DNA from: Qipengyuania oceanensis
GTDB taxonomy: Bacteria > Pseudomonadota > Alphaproteobacteria > Sphingomonadales > Sphingomonadaceae
DNA: 64,000 bases
Assembly (NCBI RefSeq): GCF_009827535.1
Contig: NZ_WTYN01000002.1
Coordinates: 124,001-188,000 of the forward strand
Direction of reading: 5' to 3'
Shown here: positions 33,999 to 44,801 of the stretch, one piece after another
Position numbering within the stretch: position 1 is the stretch's first letter
Layout of the letters: each line of letters opens with the position of its first letter
Notes under the pieces: generated by a model
What the model was told of the DNA's origin: nothing
What the model saw: only the letters and a program-made list of their open reading frames with translations
Databases searched by the model: none
Translations under genes and position numbers: made by a program

Positions 33999-34670
33999 TT
34001 AGTTCCACTTGCGCGTGCGATACCACTTGGTGATGACGTATTTGACGCCGCGGATCACCGGTGTTCCGGCGTGCATCGTGTCCTCGTTGGGCGATCCGTC
34101 GGGAAGCGCATTGTTCCAAACCAGCAACACGCCGGGCTTGGGGTCGATCTTGATTCCGACTTCCGTGAAATGCGTTTCGCCGCCTTCTTCGACCTCGTTG
34201 AGGAACGCCATCGTGGTCCAGCAACGTTGCCCGCCGCGCTTTCGCTCGAGCTGCCAGTAGGTCTCGCTCGTGTAGAACCAGTCGTTGTGCGGCTTGAACT
34301 GCTGGCCGGGCAGGTATCGCTGGCCCTGGATCGTCTCTCCCGTGATCGGGTTGACGCCAAGCAGGTCGTCGATCCTTCTCGAAATGCTCCGGATGAAACT
34401 GTCTTCCGGGTCGAAATCTCCCGAATAGCTCGTCCTGAACCCGGTCGCGTAAGCGTCGTCGTCGAACAGCTCGCTCGGCCGGGCAACCTGGTCGATCATG
34501 GTGATCAGCCGCTTGCATTCGTCGGCGTCGAGGAAATCGCCGATGGCGAAGATTTCCGCCTTGTCGGTCGGTATCTTGTATGCCTCGGGATTGGCTTCCA
34601 GCCTGGCGCGGACCTGGGCGCCGACGCGCTTGAGAGCATCCTGGTCGGGAATGATGGTTTTCGATGCCAT
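33999..34670 (-). CDS. 2OG-Fe(II) oxygenase, prolyl-4-hydroxylase-like
   Basis: Iron- and 2-oxoglutarate-dependent hydroxylase (223 aa). The facial triad is H128 and D130 (FKPHNDWF) with H200 (DTMHAGTPV), and K210 (GVKYVITKWYR) is placed to bind 2-oxoglutarate. GGETHFTEVGIKIDPKPGVLLVWNN is the classic prolyl-hydroxylase core. Substrate unknown. ATG 34670 is used; an extension to 34724 lacks conserved sequence. Divergent from the cytochrome b561 gene, 99 bases away. Confidence 0.9.
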   Translation of the reverse strand: MASKTIIPDQDALKRVGAQVRARLEANPEAYKIPTDKAEIFAIGDFLDADECKRLITMIDQVARPSELFDDDAYATGFRTSYSGDFDPEDSFIRSISRRIDDLLGVNPITGETIQGQRYLPGQQFKPHNDWFYTSETYWQLERKRGGQRCWTTMAFLNEVEEGGETHFTEVGIKIDPKPGVLLVWNNALPDGSPNEDTMHAGTPVIRGVKYVITKWYRTRKWN

Positions 34671-34769
34671 GCCAGACCGATAGCAAAGCGTGGACACATC
34701 GCAACGCCGAGCTTGCCGGTCCAACGTCCGATGCTAGTCTTTCGTCGATCAAATCGAGAGGATCTGACG

Positions 34770-35324
34770 ATGAGTGCTGCTTCGCAACGACGTTATTCTA
34801 CCGGTGCCATGGTGTTCCACTGGCTGATCGCCATCGCGGTGATCGCGAACTGGTGGATCGCCGAGCAAGCGCACGACCTGCCCCAGGCTGAACGCGGCGC
34901 ACTGATGGGGTGGCACTTCACCATCGGCATTACGATCCTCATCCTGACGGTGCTGCGGATCGTCTGGCGAGTGACCCATCCGGTCCCACCCATGTCCGAT
35001 CGTCACGCGGGGTGGGAGCGGTTCCTCGCCCGGGCCACCCACACCCTGTTCTACATCCTGCTGATAGGACTGCCGCTCGGTGCATGGATCGGCCTGTCGG
35101 GATATGACTCTGCGATCAGCTTCTGGGGTCTGTTTTCCATTCCGGCGCTTCCCGTCGGGTTCGGCGAGGAAACCGGGCACGAAATCCTCGAACTGCACGC
35201 CAGCGGCGGCACGTTCATGATGATTCTCGTCGTGCTTCACGTACTCGGTGCGCTGAAACACCAGTTCATCGATCGCGACGGCGAACTCTACCGGATGCTA
35301 CCTTTCGGCCAGCCGAAGGGCTGA
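34770..35324 (+). CDS. cytochrome b561 (CybB family)
   Basis: Di-heme membrane cytochrome of 184 aa with four helices. Heme-ligand histidines are expected in YSTGAMVFHWLIAIAV, GWHFTIGI and the pair HEILELHASG and LHVLGALKHQF. E. coli CybB passes electrons from superoxide to ubiquinone; the role here is not tested. The ATG at 34770 follows GAGAGGATC. A hairpin at 35344-35379 ends the transcript. Confidence 0.92.
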   Translation: MSAASQRRYSTGAMVFHWLIAIAVIANWWIAEQAHDLPQAERGALMGWHFTIGITILILTVLRIVWRVTHPVPPMSDRHAGWERFLARATHTLFYILLIGLPLGAWIGLSGYDSAISFWGLFSIPALPVGFGEETGHEILELHASGGTFMMILVVLHVLGALKHQFIDRDGELYRMLPFGQPKG

Positions 35325-35343
35325 CGCCAGACTGGTGCAAGAA

Positions 35344-35379
35344 AGAACCCCCGCCGGCCTCGTGGCTGGCGGGGGTTCT
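35344..35379. terminator. Bidirectional intrinsic terminator
   Basis: Perfect 12-bp stem AGAACCCCCGCC / GGCGGGGGTTCT with a 12-nt loop, between converging genes (b561 and the RcnB-like gene). On the minus strand the stem is followed by TTTCTTGC, on the plus strand by GCTTGTC. Confidence 0.8.
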
Positions 35380-35399
35380 GCTTGTCCGGAGAGACTGTC

Positions 35400-36452
35400 C
35401 TACCAGAAGAAGTCGTAGATCACGTCAACCACTTCGCCGGTCCAGGTGTCGACCAGCAGGACGTCGTCGTAATATCTCACCCAGCGGTAATCCCCATAGA
35501 CTGGCGGCAGGCGATAACGCCACGGATCGCTGATCCAGTACCGGCTGCCGAAGAACAGGTTGTCGAGATAGAACCCGATGCTGAGCCGGCTGTAGCGATG
35601 GCTGCGATAGGGCGAGTAGTAGCGCCCGACGTGGAAAATGTTCCGGTTCGAATAGCGGTAACGGCTCCAGTTGTAGCGGTTGTGATCCCGCCAGCGCCGG
35701 TCCCAGTTGCCGTGCCGCGAGCTGCGATAGCGATCGCCGTCGCGGTAGCGGCTGCCTTCGTGCTGGCGATAGCTGCCGTCCCGATAGCGGTCGCGCCCGT
35801 CGCGATAGCGGATTCCATCGCGATCATGCCCGGCGGAACGATCGCCTTCGCGAATTCCGTCGCCGCGACCGTCGCGATACGTGCGGTTGCGCGCGTAATC
35901 GGTGTAGCTGCGATTGCGCTCGGCGCGATCGTCGCGGTCACGATCGCCCCCACGGTTGGCGTAGGGGTTCTGCACGTCCCTGACGCGTGCCTCGGCCTGA
36001 CGCTCGCCGCGGTTCGACTGGTTCCAGTCGCGACCGTTGCGCTCCTGCGCGGTCTCCGATCGGCGGTCCGACCGGTTCCACTCGCGGCCCTGGCGTTCGG
36101 ACTGATTCCACTCGCGGCCGGAGCGCTGCTGGGCAATTTGCGCACGCTGGCGCGCCTGCTCCATGGCACTGCGATCGGGGCGTTCTGCATTGCGCAGGCT
36201 CGGCCGTTCGGCGCGTTGCTGCTGCTGTGGCTGGCGCTCCACACGCTGTTCGCGCTGGCGCTCGATCCGCGGCCCGCGCTCCTGCACGCGTGCCTCGCGA
36301 CGGTCCTGCCGCGCCTGCTGACGTTCCGCCTTCTGGGCGAAGCGACCGTCGCCCCGATCCTGGGCAGCGGCGTCGGCGGGCAAGGCGGTGAGCGCGAGCG
36401 CGCCGGCAACGACGCTCATCGCGCCAGTCTTCAAATAGGCCTTCATGGACAT
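35400..36452 (-). CDS. exported RcnB-like protein with a long Arg/Gln/Asp-rich region
   Basis: Periplasmic or envelope protein of 350 aa. A signal peptide (cleavage near LPADAAAQD, residue 28) is followed by about 230 residues rich in R, Q, D, N and Y with repeated units such as GREWNQSERQ, GREWNRSDRR, GRDWNQSNRG and many RYRDG copies. The C-terminal 90 residues (SIGFYLDNLFFGSRYWISDPWRYRLPP to YYDDVLLVDTWTGEVVDVI) look like the RcnB family, whose E. coli member affects nickel/cobalt homeostasis. AGGAG stands 7 bases before the ATG. The low-complexity part creates a long false frame on the other strand. Confidence 0.78.
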   Translation of the reverse strand: MSMKAYLKTGAMSVVAGALALTALPADAAAQDRGDGRFAQKAERQQARQDRREARVQERGPRIERQREQRVERQPQQQQRAERPSLRNAERPDRSAMEQARQRAQIAQQRSGREWNQSERQGREWNRSDRRSETAQERNGRDWNQSNRGERQAEARVRDVQNPYANRGGDRDRDDRAERNRSYTDYARNRTYRDGRGDGIREGDRSAGHDRDGIRYRDGRDRYRDGSYRQHEGSRYRDGDRYRSSRHGNWDRRWRDHNRYNWSRYRYSNRNIFHVGRYYSPYRSHRYSRLSIGFYLDNLFFGSRYWISDPWRYRLPPVYGDYRWVRYYDDVLLVDTWTGEVVDVIYDFFW

Positions 36453-36628
36453 GAGGCGGCTCCTGGTGTTGATGCCGCTCCCACCAGTGCGGCGCTGTAG
36501 ATGTAACGGGTTGTAGCGAGTCGTCCTGACGCGGAACTGAACCGCTTGGTCGACCTGCCGTTCATATTGAGACATTCTTTTATGAACGCGGCAATGATTG
36601 ACTTTCCGACGCCACACAGTCTGATGGC

Positions 36629-37201
36629 ATGATGCAGACCCTTTCCCAAGTGCGAACGGATGTCGTCGCCCGACTCCACGCGGCCGCGCGTGATCGCACG
36701 TCGCCGATGCATACTCCGGTCGTTGCAACCGCCGACGCCGATGCGCGGATCATGGTATTGCGCGAGTTCGACGCGGAGCGCTGGATGCTGCGGTTCCACA
36801 CCGACGCCCGCGCACCGAAGGTATCGACGATCGACGACGCAGCGCAGGTCACCGTGCTGTTCTACGACAAATCCGAAGGCATGCAGCTGCGTTGCCGGGG
36901 CAGGGCCCGGATCGAACGCGATACCCCCCTGGCGGACGCTGCTTGGTCGTCATCCGACAATTACGCACGGCGATGCTACCTCGGTTCCGCCCCTGGCGAG
37001 ACGGTCGAAGGCCCGAGTTCGGGACTTCCCGAATGGATCGAAGGAAAGAAGCCGACCGACGAGCAACTCGCCCCCGTCCGGTCGAATTTCGCCGTGCTGC
37101 TGATCGAGATCGAGGAGGTCGACTGGTATCGTCTCGCCCATGACGGTCACCGGCGCGCGATCGTCGGGCCGCTCGGCGATGGACGGTGGCTCACCCCCTG
37201 A
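36629..37201 (+). CDS. pyridoxamine 5'-phosphate oxidase-like flavin-binding protein
   Basis: Split-barrel FMN-binding protein of 190 aa. The pattern MHTPVVATADADARIMVLREFD, RFHTDARAPKVSTIDDAAQVTVLFYD and MQLRCRGRARIERD is that of PNPOx-like proteins that bind FMN at a dimer interface; the PLP-site residues of true PdxH and its C-terminal domain are missing. A general stress-type or reductase role is possible but not shown. ATG 36629 and ATG 36632 are adjacent. Divergent from the RcnB-like gene (176-base gap without a clear motif). Confidence 0.82.
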   Translation: MMQTLSQVRTDVVARLHAAARDRTSPMHTPVVATADADARIMVLREFDAERWMLRFHTDARAPKVSTIDDAAQVTVLFYDKSEGMQLRCRGRARIERDTPLADAAWSSSDNYARRCYLGSAPGETVEGPSSGLPEWIEGKKPTDEQLAPVRSNFAVLLIEIEEVDWYRLAHDGHRRAIVGPLGDGRWLTP

Positions 37202-37408
37202 CCGGCTGGGTGCTGAAACTGCTACGGTATTCGCCGTCGGGAAAATAAGACAAGCCAATGCCGCCCTTTGCCGCTATAGGGCCGCCGAACGGCATCGTCG
37301 GAGTATCCGCCTGATCGCCTCGAATTGCGCACCGTAAGCGTAAATTCTCGTATTCCCCCCTGTTTCTCTCCGTCGACATGACGGGGTGTTGCCCATTTGT
37401 GAGTTTGC

Positions 37409-39208
37409 ATGTCCTTTCAAAATCTGCCGCCGATCCTCGGCGAGGCGCTGGCCGAACGCGGCTATTCCGACCTGACACCGGTCCAGGCCGCCGTTATCGA
37501 TCCGCAAGCCCACGGGCGCGACCTCATCGTTTCGGCGCAGACCGGTTCGGGCAAGACCGTCGCTTTCGGCCTCGCGCTCGCCGACGAACTGCTGGGTGAA
37601 ATTCGCGGCACGTCGCTGGTCGAAAAGCCGCTCGCACTCGTCATCGCTCCCACGCGCGAGCTGGCGCTGCAGGTCAGCCGCGAGCTCGGCTGGCTGTACG
37701 CCAAGGGTGGCCTGTCCATCGCCACCTGTGTCGGCGGCATGGACGCGAGCAAGGAACGCCGCGCGCTGCGCAGCGGACCCGCGATAGTGGTCGGTACGCC
37801 TGGCCGCCTGCGCGATCACCTCGAACGCGGCGCGCTCGACCTGTCGGGCCTCGTCGGCGTGGTGCTCGACGAAGCGGACGAGATGCTCGACATGGGCTTT
37901 CGCGACGACCTGGAGGAACTCCTCGACGCGACGCCCGATCGCCGGCGAACCCTGCTGTTCTCCGCAACGTTGCCGCAGCAGATCGTCCGGCTCGCCGAAC
38001 GCTACCAGAGCAATGCCCTGCGCCTGTCGCTTGCGGGCGAAACCCGCGGCCACGGCGACATCGCCTATCAGGCGATCACCGTCGCGCCTTCCGAGATCGA
38101 AAACGCGGTGGTCAACCTGCTGCGCTTCCACGAAGCGGAAACCGCGATCTGTTTCTGCGCCACGCGAGACAGCGTCCGGCGGCTTCACGCGACCCTGCAG
38201 AACCGCGGTTTCGGCGTTGTCGCTCTGTCGGGCGAACATTCGCAAAGCGAACGCAACCAGGCGCTGCAGGCGCTGCGCGACCGGCGGGCCCGGGTCTGCG
38301 TCGCGACCGACGTGGCCGCCCGCGGCCTCGACCTGCCCAGCCTCAGCCTGGTGATCCACGTCGAGATCCCGCGCGATGCCGAAACGCTCCAGCACCGCTC
38401 GGGTCGCACCGGGCGTGCCGGAAAGAAGGGCACGGCCGCGATCATCGTGCCCTACAACCGACGCAAGCGGGTCGAGAGCATGTTGCGCGGCGCGAAGATT
38501 GCCGCAGAATGGATGGATGCGCCCTCCGCCGAAGCCATCCGCAAGCAGGACCATGTCCGCCTGATGGAAAAGCTGACCGAGCCGACGGAATACGACGAGG
38601 CCGATCGCGCAGTCGCGAGCGAGCTGATGGCGCGCATGACGCCGGAGGACATCGCGGCCGCGCTGGTGCAAGCGCACCGGGCCAAGATGCCGCAGCCCGA
38701 AGAACTGCTCGCCAACACGCCCGAAGCCCGGGAGAAGAGCAAGGGCGACCGGCATCGTCCCGGCTTCGAGGACATCGTGTGGTTCAAGATGGGAATCGGG
38801 CGTCGCCAGAATGCCGAACCGCGTTGGATCCTGCCCCTGATCTGCCGTCGCGGCCACATCACCCGTAACGAGATCGGCGCGATCCGCATCGGTCAGAACG
38901 AACTCTGGTTCCAGGTTCCGCGTCCGATTGCGCCCAAGGTTGCGGATGCGGTCGCCCGAACGGCGTCGACCGACGACGAACAGGACGCGATCCTGATCGA
39001 GGAATCACCCGAAGGCCCGCGCGTGGAAGCCCGCGAGAATCGCAAGCGCGGCGGTCCCAACGTCAGCGCCAAGCCTTACGGCAAAGGTCCGGGCGGCAAA
39101 GGTCCGGGCGGCAAGGGTACAGGCGGTTTCGGCAGGTCCGACAAGGCGGGCAAGCCCGGCAAACGCGGTCCGTTCAAAGGAAAGCCGGGTCGACTGCCGA
39201 AGGGTTAG
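37409..39208 (+). CDS. DEAD-box RNA helicase with DbpA-type RNA-binding domain
   Basis: ATP-dependent RNA helicase of 599 aa in the CsdA/DeaD group, active in ribosome assembly or RNA decay in relatives. Motif I AQTGSGKT (43-50), Ia PTRELA, II DEAD (154-157), III SAT (185-187), [13 protein letters not shown] DbpA-like RNA-recognition domain follows (about 455-520: WFKMGIGRRQNAEPRWILPLICRRGHIT), then a basic glycine-rich tail with a tandem repeat (39080-39124). The 207 bases upstream hold no gene; no strong ribosome site precedes the ATG. Confidence 0.94.
   Translation: MSFQNLPPILGEALAERGYSDLTPVQAAVIDPQAHGRDLIVSAQTGSGKTVAFGLALADELLGEIRGTSLVEKPLALVIAPTRELALQVSRELGWLYAKGGLSIATCVGGMDASKERRALRSGPAIVVGTPGRLRDHLERGALDLSGLVGVVLDEADEMLDMGFRDDLEELLDATPDRRRTLLFSATLPQQIVRLAERYQSNALRLSLAGETRGHGDIAYQAITVAPSEIENAVVNLLRFHEAETAICFCATRDSVRRLHATLQNRGFGVVALSGEHSQSERNQALQALRDRRARVCVATDVAARGLDLPSLSLVIHVEIPRDAETLQHRSGRTGRAGKKGTAAIIVPYNRRKRVESMLRGAKIAAEWMDAPSAEAIRKQDHVRLMEKLTEPTEYDEADRAVASELMARMTPEDIAAALVQAHRAKMPQPEELLANTPEAREKSKGDRHRPGFEDIVWFKMGIGRRQNAEPRWILPLICRRGHITRNEIGAIRIGQNELWFQVPRPIAPKVADAVARTASTDDEQDAILIEESPEGPRVEARENRKRGGPNVSAKPYGKGPGGKGPGGKGTGGFGRSDKAGKPGKRGPFKGKPGRLPKG
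39080..39124 (+). repeat. Three 15-bp tandem repeats in the helicase tail
   Basis: Two exact copies of GGCAAAGGTCCGGGC and a third with three changes, in frame, coding GKGPG-GKGPG-GKGTG. This is the sort of repeat that expands by slippage; the tail probably adds non-specific RNA contact. Confidence 0.85.
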
Positions 39209-39249
39209 GGCGGTCTTGTCGTCGGAGCGCACTCACCTGATCGCAAGGA

Positions 39250-39474
39250 TCAGTACAACTCGGCGAGATCGAACTGTCCGGGCGCTACGCGCATGACACG
39301 CGAAGCAAATTCACGGGCTTCGGCAACCGTGATTTCGTCGCGCCCGGTGAGCACTACCTTTCCTGCGCCGCTTTCGCTCAGAAACCCGCTGCCCCCACCA
39401 CCGCGGGTCTTGCCCGCAGCGAGCGCTTCTGCACGCATCAATGCGAGCAGTTCGCCTTTGTCGAGCTTGATCAT
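39250..39474 (-). CDS. small conserved protein, unknown function
   Basis: A 74-residue soluble protein that I do not recognise as a named family. It starts MIKLDKGELLALMRAEALAAG, has a glycine/serine-rich linker (GGGGSGFLSESGAG) and ends in a helix and tail, REFASRVMRVAPGQFDLAELY. It lies 36 bases upstream of ettA's 3' end on the other side of the helicase gene, on the same strand as ettA. Coding is supported by residue composition and absence of a better frame, not by similarity. Confidence 0.55.
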   Translation of the reverse strand: MIKLDKGELLALMRAEALAAGKTRGGGGSGFLSESGAGKVVLTGRDEITVAEAREFASRVMRVAPGQFDLAELY

Positions 39475-39510
39475 GCGAGGGTCCTGTAAAGACCATCGCT
39501 TTTCAAATCG

Positions 39511-41190
<1,680 letters not shown>

Positions 41191-41302
41191 CGACGGGTCC
41201 TTCGGATGAATTTGCTGCTGTAAGAGAATCTGTGCGCGCAGATAGGGGGTCGCGTCCCGCGGGGCAAGGCGGGCGGGTGCTTGCGCATCGCGGTTTTGCC
41301 TA

Positions 41303-41318
41303 AAGGTTCGTTAACCTT
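41303..41318. promoter_or_regulatory. Short palindrome before the GGDEF gene
   Basis: AAGGTTCGTTAACCTT, 6-bp arms around CGTT, about 48 bases before the ATG at 41366. It includes TTAACC, the core of CtrA half-sites in alphaproteobacteria. The regulator is unknown. Confidence 0.35.
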
Positions 41319-41365
41319 GTGGGGGTAGGACCCGGGTTCGATTCATGGGGCCTCGGCTAGAGACA

Positions 41366-42568
41366 ATGCAGCAGCAAATCCTCGGACTGGTCACTCCGGC
41401 CATCGCGATATTGTTCGCGATGACCTTCGTGATGCTGTGGGTGCGCAATCGCAAGGCGTCGCACATTCTCGCCTTCGCGATCGGCTATGTCGCCCTCGCT
41501 GTCGGCTTCGCGGTCTTCCATTATTCGCCCGATCCCAACGGTGCGGTCGCCACGCTGGTCATGCACCTCGTCTACTGCCTGTCGGTGTCGGCGATCTGCT
41601 GGGGTACCGGCTCGCGAGCCGGAGTTCGCATCCGGTTACGAACCATCGTGACCATTGCGCTGGTCAGCAGCGCGGTGATCTACATGGTCACCTTCAGCGA
41701 CAACCACAATCCGCGACTCTATGCGGCCAACGCCACCTATGGCCTGCTGTTTGCCCTGACCGCGCAGATCCTCTCGCGCTCTGCCCGCAACGACACGATC
41801 GATCGCATCATCGTCCTGTTGCTGGCGCTGATCTCGGCGCAGTTCTTCGTCCGCGTGCCGATCCAGCTCGCGCTTCAAGGGCCGATGCTGGCCTCGGAAT
41901 ACCGGGAAAGCGTCTACTATTCGATGGTCATCGTCAGCGTCGCGATCGTCTCGCTGATGCTCGCGATGACGCTGGTGACGGCGTGCGTGGCCGACCAGAT
42001 CACGGCCGTCCGCAAGGAAGCGGATACGGACGATCTTACGGGGCTGATGACGCGCCGCAGTTTCGAGGAAGCCGCCATCGAGATGCTGTCGAGCGCGGGC
42101 AATACCGATACGCCGGTTTCGCTCGTCGTCGCCGACATCGACCATTTCAAGCAGGTCAACGACATCTGGGGGCACCAAGCGGGCGACAATGCCATTGCCG
42201 CCTTCGGCCGGCTTGCAGTCGGGCTGACACGCGATTGCGACCTCGTCGGCCGGATCGGCGGCGAGGAATACTGCTTCCTGATCTGGAACTGCGATTCCGC
42301 GTCGTCCGTGCGGCTAGCGGACCGCGTGCGCAGCCGTTTCGCGACGCTCGCGATCGACGGCGTTTCACCCGACATGCGCATCACCGCGAGCTTCGGCGTG
42401 GCAACCTGGCGGACGGGCGAGGGCTACGGCCGGCTGTTCGCCCGTGCGGATGCAGCGCTGTATCGCGCCAAGGAACAGGGCCGGGACCGGGTGGTGGGCG
42501 AGCAGGTTACCCTGGCGCCCGACATCGTCGAGCCGCGCGATCTCGCTCCGACCGCAGCGGTCGGCTGA
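41366..42568 (+). CDS. membrane-bound diguanylate cyclase (GGDEF)
   Basis: Makes cyclic di-GMP from two GTP. About 400 aa: six or seven membrane helices in the first 210 residues (sensor unknown, no named 7TM domain recognised), then a GGDEF domain from ADTDDLTGLMTRRSFEE, with active-site loop IGGEEYCFLIW (GGEEY variant, catalytically competent in known enzymes). No EAL domain. ATG 41366 (AGAGAC upstream) gives the probable start; ATG 41345 adds 7 residues but has no ribosome site. Confidence 0.91.
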   Translation: MQQQILGLVTPAIAILFAMTFVMLWVRNRKASHILAFAIGYVALAVGFAVFHYSPDPNGAVATLVMHLVYCLSVSAICWGTGSRAGVRIRLRTIVTIALVSSAVIYMVTFSDNHNPRLYAANATYGLLFALTAQILSRSARNDTIDRIIVLLLALISAQFFVRVPIQLALQGPMLASEYRESVYYSMVIVSVAIVSLMLAMTLVTACVADQITAVRKEADTDDLTGLMTRRSFEEAAIEMLSSAGNTDTPVSLVVADIDHFKQVNDIWGHQAGDNAIAAFGRLAVGLTRDCDLVGRIGGEEYCFLIWNCDSASSVRLADRVRSRFATLAIDGVSPDMRITASFGVATWRTGEGYGRLFARADAALYRAKEQGRDRVVGEQVTLAPDIVEPRDLAPTAAVG

Positions 42569-42615
42569 CATCGAAGCCGCTTGCGGACGTGTGTTAGTCT
42601 GCTAAAACGGTTCGA

Positions 42616-43092
42616 ATGGACGCCGAACCCGTTGCGAGCGAGCTGACTGCCCTCGATCCGAATTATCTCAAGGTCATGCGAATCCGCACCGGCTTGCAGG
42701 TCGTGCTGCTCGTCGGCGCGGGCATCGTGCTCGAGCTGGCGACCGATCTCGTACACGGGCTTTTCCTTCTGCCGCTCTCGCTTGTCGCCCTTGCGATCGT
42801 GATGGCGATCCCGCTGCGGCGTTATCGCCGCAAGGGCTTCGACATGGGCGACGACCGCTTGCGGATCGTGTCCGGATTCCTGTTCTACAGCGATACCATC
42901 GTTCCCTTCGGACGGGTCCAGCATCTGGACGTGTTGCAAGGCCCGCTCGAGCGTGCATTCAACCTCGCGACGCTGGTGCTGCATACGGCAGGAACGCATA
43001 ATTCCAGCGTTTCGCTGCCGGGTCTTGCGCACAAGGATGCCGTGGCGATGCGCGAGACGATCCGCAGTCACATCAAGCGCGGAACGCTGTGA
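42616..43092 (+). CDS. bacterial PH-domain membrane protein, YdbS-like
   Basis: Membrane protein of 158 aa with two N-terminal helices (about 27-46 and 50-70) and a bPH2 domain (about 75-150: KGFDMGDDRLRIVSGFLFYSDTIVPFGRVQHLDVLQGPLERAF). YdbS/YdbT-type pairs occur widely as two-gene operons of uncertain function. The stop overlaps the GTG of the next gene (GTGA). Confidence 0.88.
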   Translation: MDAEPVASELTALDPNYLKVMRIRTGLQVVLLVGAGIVLELATDLVHGLFLLPLSLVALAIVMAIPLRRYRRKGFDMGDDRLRIVSGFLFYSDTIVPFGRVQHLDVLQGPLERAFNLATLVLHTAGTHNSSVSLPGLAHKDAVAMRETIRSHIKRGTL

Positions 43093-44630
43093 GCGAACCT
43101 GCCGGAAACGTCGATGCCCCCCGCAGGACCAGCCCGATCGGGTTGATCCCGCACTTGGTCAAGGGGCTGCGGCAAACGATCTTTCCCATCATCGCAGGGT
43201 GGTTCGCCATTCGATCGATCGACCTCGTGAACGTGATGGCGGTTCGCGGCATTCTCGGCATACTGGCTGTCATTCTGCTGGTGGTCATCCTCGATTGGTG
43301 GCGCCGGACGTACACGACGGGCCCCGACGACATCCGCGTCGAAAGCGGCCTTCTCAGCCGCAAGGCGCGCTCCGTTCCCTACGAGCGGATTCAGGATGTC
43401 AGCGTCGAACAGAATCTCGTCGCGCGGCTTCTCGGCCTGGCCGAACTCAGGTTCGAGACGGGTGCCGGGGGCAAAGACGATATCGCGCTCGCATACGTCA
43501 GCGAAGCGGAAGGCGAGCGGTTGCGCCGGCTGGTCAGGTCGCGGCGTGCGGAAGCAGCTGGAGACGCAGCGACTGGCGAGGAAGCAGAGGCTGCCAGGGC
43601 TGGCGAGGAGAGCGAAACCGAAGACGTCCTGTTCGCGATGTCGCCGGGCCGCGTGGCGCTGTTCGGCCTGTTCGAATTCTCGCTCGTGGTTTTCGGCGTC
43701 CTTGCCGGCCTTCTGCAGCAGTTCGATTTTCTGCTGCCGTTCGACATCTGGGCGGCATCGCAATGGCGCGACCGTTTCGGCGGTTTGGTCGGCTGGATGA
43801 TCGGATTCGGCCTGCAGGCCCAGATCGTGGCCGCGGTCTTCGGCCTGATCTCGGTCGCAATCGTGGGCGTCCTCACTGGTGTCGCGCGGACGGCAGTGCG
43901 CGAATGGGGCTTCACGCTCACGCGCAGCGAGCGGGGCTTCCGGCGTCGTCGCGGCCTCTTCACGTGGACCGACGTGGTCATGCCGGTCCAGCGGGTCCAG
44001 GCCGGCATCGTGACCACCGGCTGGCTCCGGCGGTTGTGGGGATGGCACGGGTTGAAGTTCGTCAGCCTCGCCCAGGATTCGGGCGGCTCGAACCACGATG
44101 CGGCACCCTTCGCGCAGATGGAGGAAATCCTGCCTATCGTGGGCGAGGCGGCGCTGCGGATGCCGCCCGATACCACGCACTGGCATCGCGCGGTCGCTGC
44201 GCGCTGGCTGGTAGGCTTTGGCGCCTTGGCCCTCGTCACGCTCTACGCCGCAGCCATGGCGGGCTGGTGGATCGACCCGCTGGCCGGCGTTGCGGTCGCG
44301 GGCCTCGGGATCCCGCTGGTGGCGGCGCGGCAGTGGCTCGACTGGCGGCAATATCGCCATGCCCTCGATAGCGGGCAACTCTATTATCGCAGCGGGGTGT
44401 TCAGCCGGAAGCTGATGATCGCACCGCGCCAGCGGATCCAGTCGGTCGAGATCAGGCAGGGTCCGCTCGGTCGGCTTGCCGACTACGTCGAGCTTCATTT
44501 CGGGCTGCCGGGCGGGCACTTGCGCTTTGCCGGCGTGCGCCGGGCCGATGCCGAACATATCCGGGCAGAGGTGATGCGCGACATTGCCGCGACCGATTAT
44601 TCGCGGCTCCAGGCCGACTTGGAGGCGTAG
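43089..44630 (+). CDS. bacterial PH-domain membrane protein, YdbT-like
   Basis: Large partner of the preceding gene (513 aa): three bPH2 domains, each with a signature like VPYERIQDVSVEQNLVARLLGLAEL, VMPVQRVQAGIVTTGWLRRLWG and IAPRQRIQSVEIRQGPLGRLADY, separated by pairs of membrane helices. An alanine/glutamate-rich loop (about residues 145-178) interrupts the first module. Start GTG 43089, coupled to the upstream stop. Function unknown; Bacillus YdbS/YdbT homologues affect resistance to certain bacteriocins. Confidence 0.88.
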   Translation: MSEPAGNVDAPRRTSPIGLIPHLVKGLRQTIFPIIAGWFAIRSIDLVNVMAVRGILGILAVILLVVILDWWRRTYTTGPDDIRVESGLLSRKARSVPYERIQDVSVEQNLVARLLGLAELRFETGAGGKDDIALAYVSEAEGERLRRLVRSRRAEAAGDAATGEEAEAARAGEESETEDVLFAMSPGRVALFGLFEFSLVVFGVLAGLLQQFDFLLPFDIWAASQWRDRFGGLVGWMIGFGLQAQIVAAVFGLISVAIVGVLTGVARTAVREWGFTLTRSERGFRRRRGLFTWTDVVMPVQRVQAGIVTTGWLRRLWGWHGLKFVSLAQDSGGSNHDAAPFAQMEEILPIVGEAALRMPPDTTHWHRAVAARWLVGFGALALVTLYAAAMAGWWIDPLAGVAVAGLGIPLVAARQWLDWRQYRHALDSGQLYYRSGVFSRKLMIAPRQRIQSVEIRQGPLGRLADYVELHFGLPGGHLRFAGVRRADAEHIRAEVMRDIAATDYSRLQADLEA

Positions 44631-44801
44631 CGCGAAAGCAACGCCTGCCGGAAATCCGGTAAGCCGATTGCGCTGGAAATTGACCCATCGGGCAAATGCC
44701 GCGAGAGATCGCGCGTGCCGAGGAAGACGGGTCGCGCTTTTCGGGAGCGGTTAGCAGCGCGCAGCATCCGCGAACGGCGAAACGACAGGGACCATTCGAC
44801 C

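Noticed and set aside
35382-36500. Plus-strand open frame of 372 codons rich in Ala/Val/Ile
   Set aside because: Looks membrane-like but is the complement of the low-complexity Arg/Tyr/Asp codons of the RcnB-like gene, which has a signal peptide and ribosome site.
36510-36570. GGAAC followed by CGTT as an EcfG general-stress promoter
   Set aside because: The spacing is about 21 bases, longer than the 16-17 expected for EcfG promoters.
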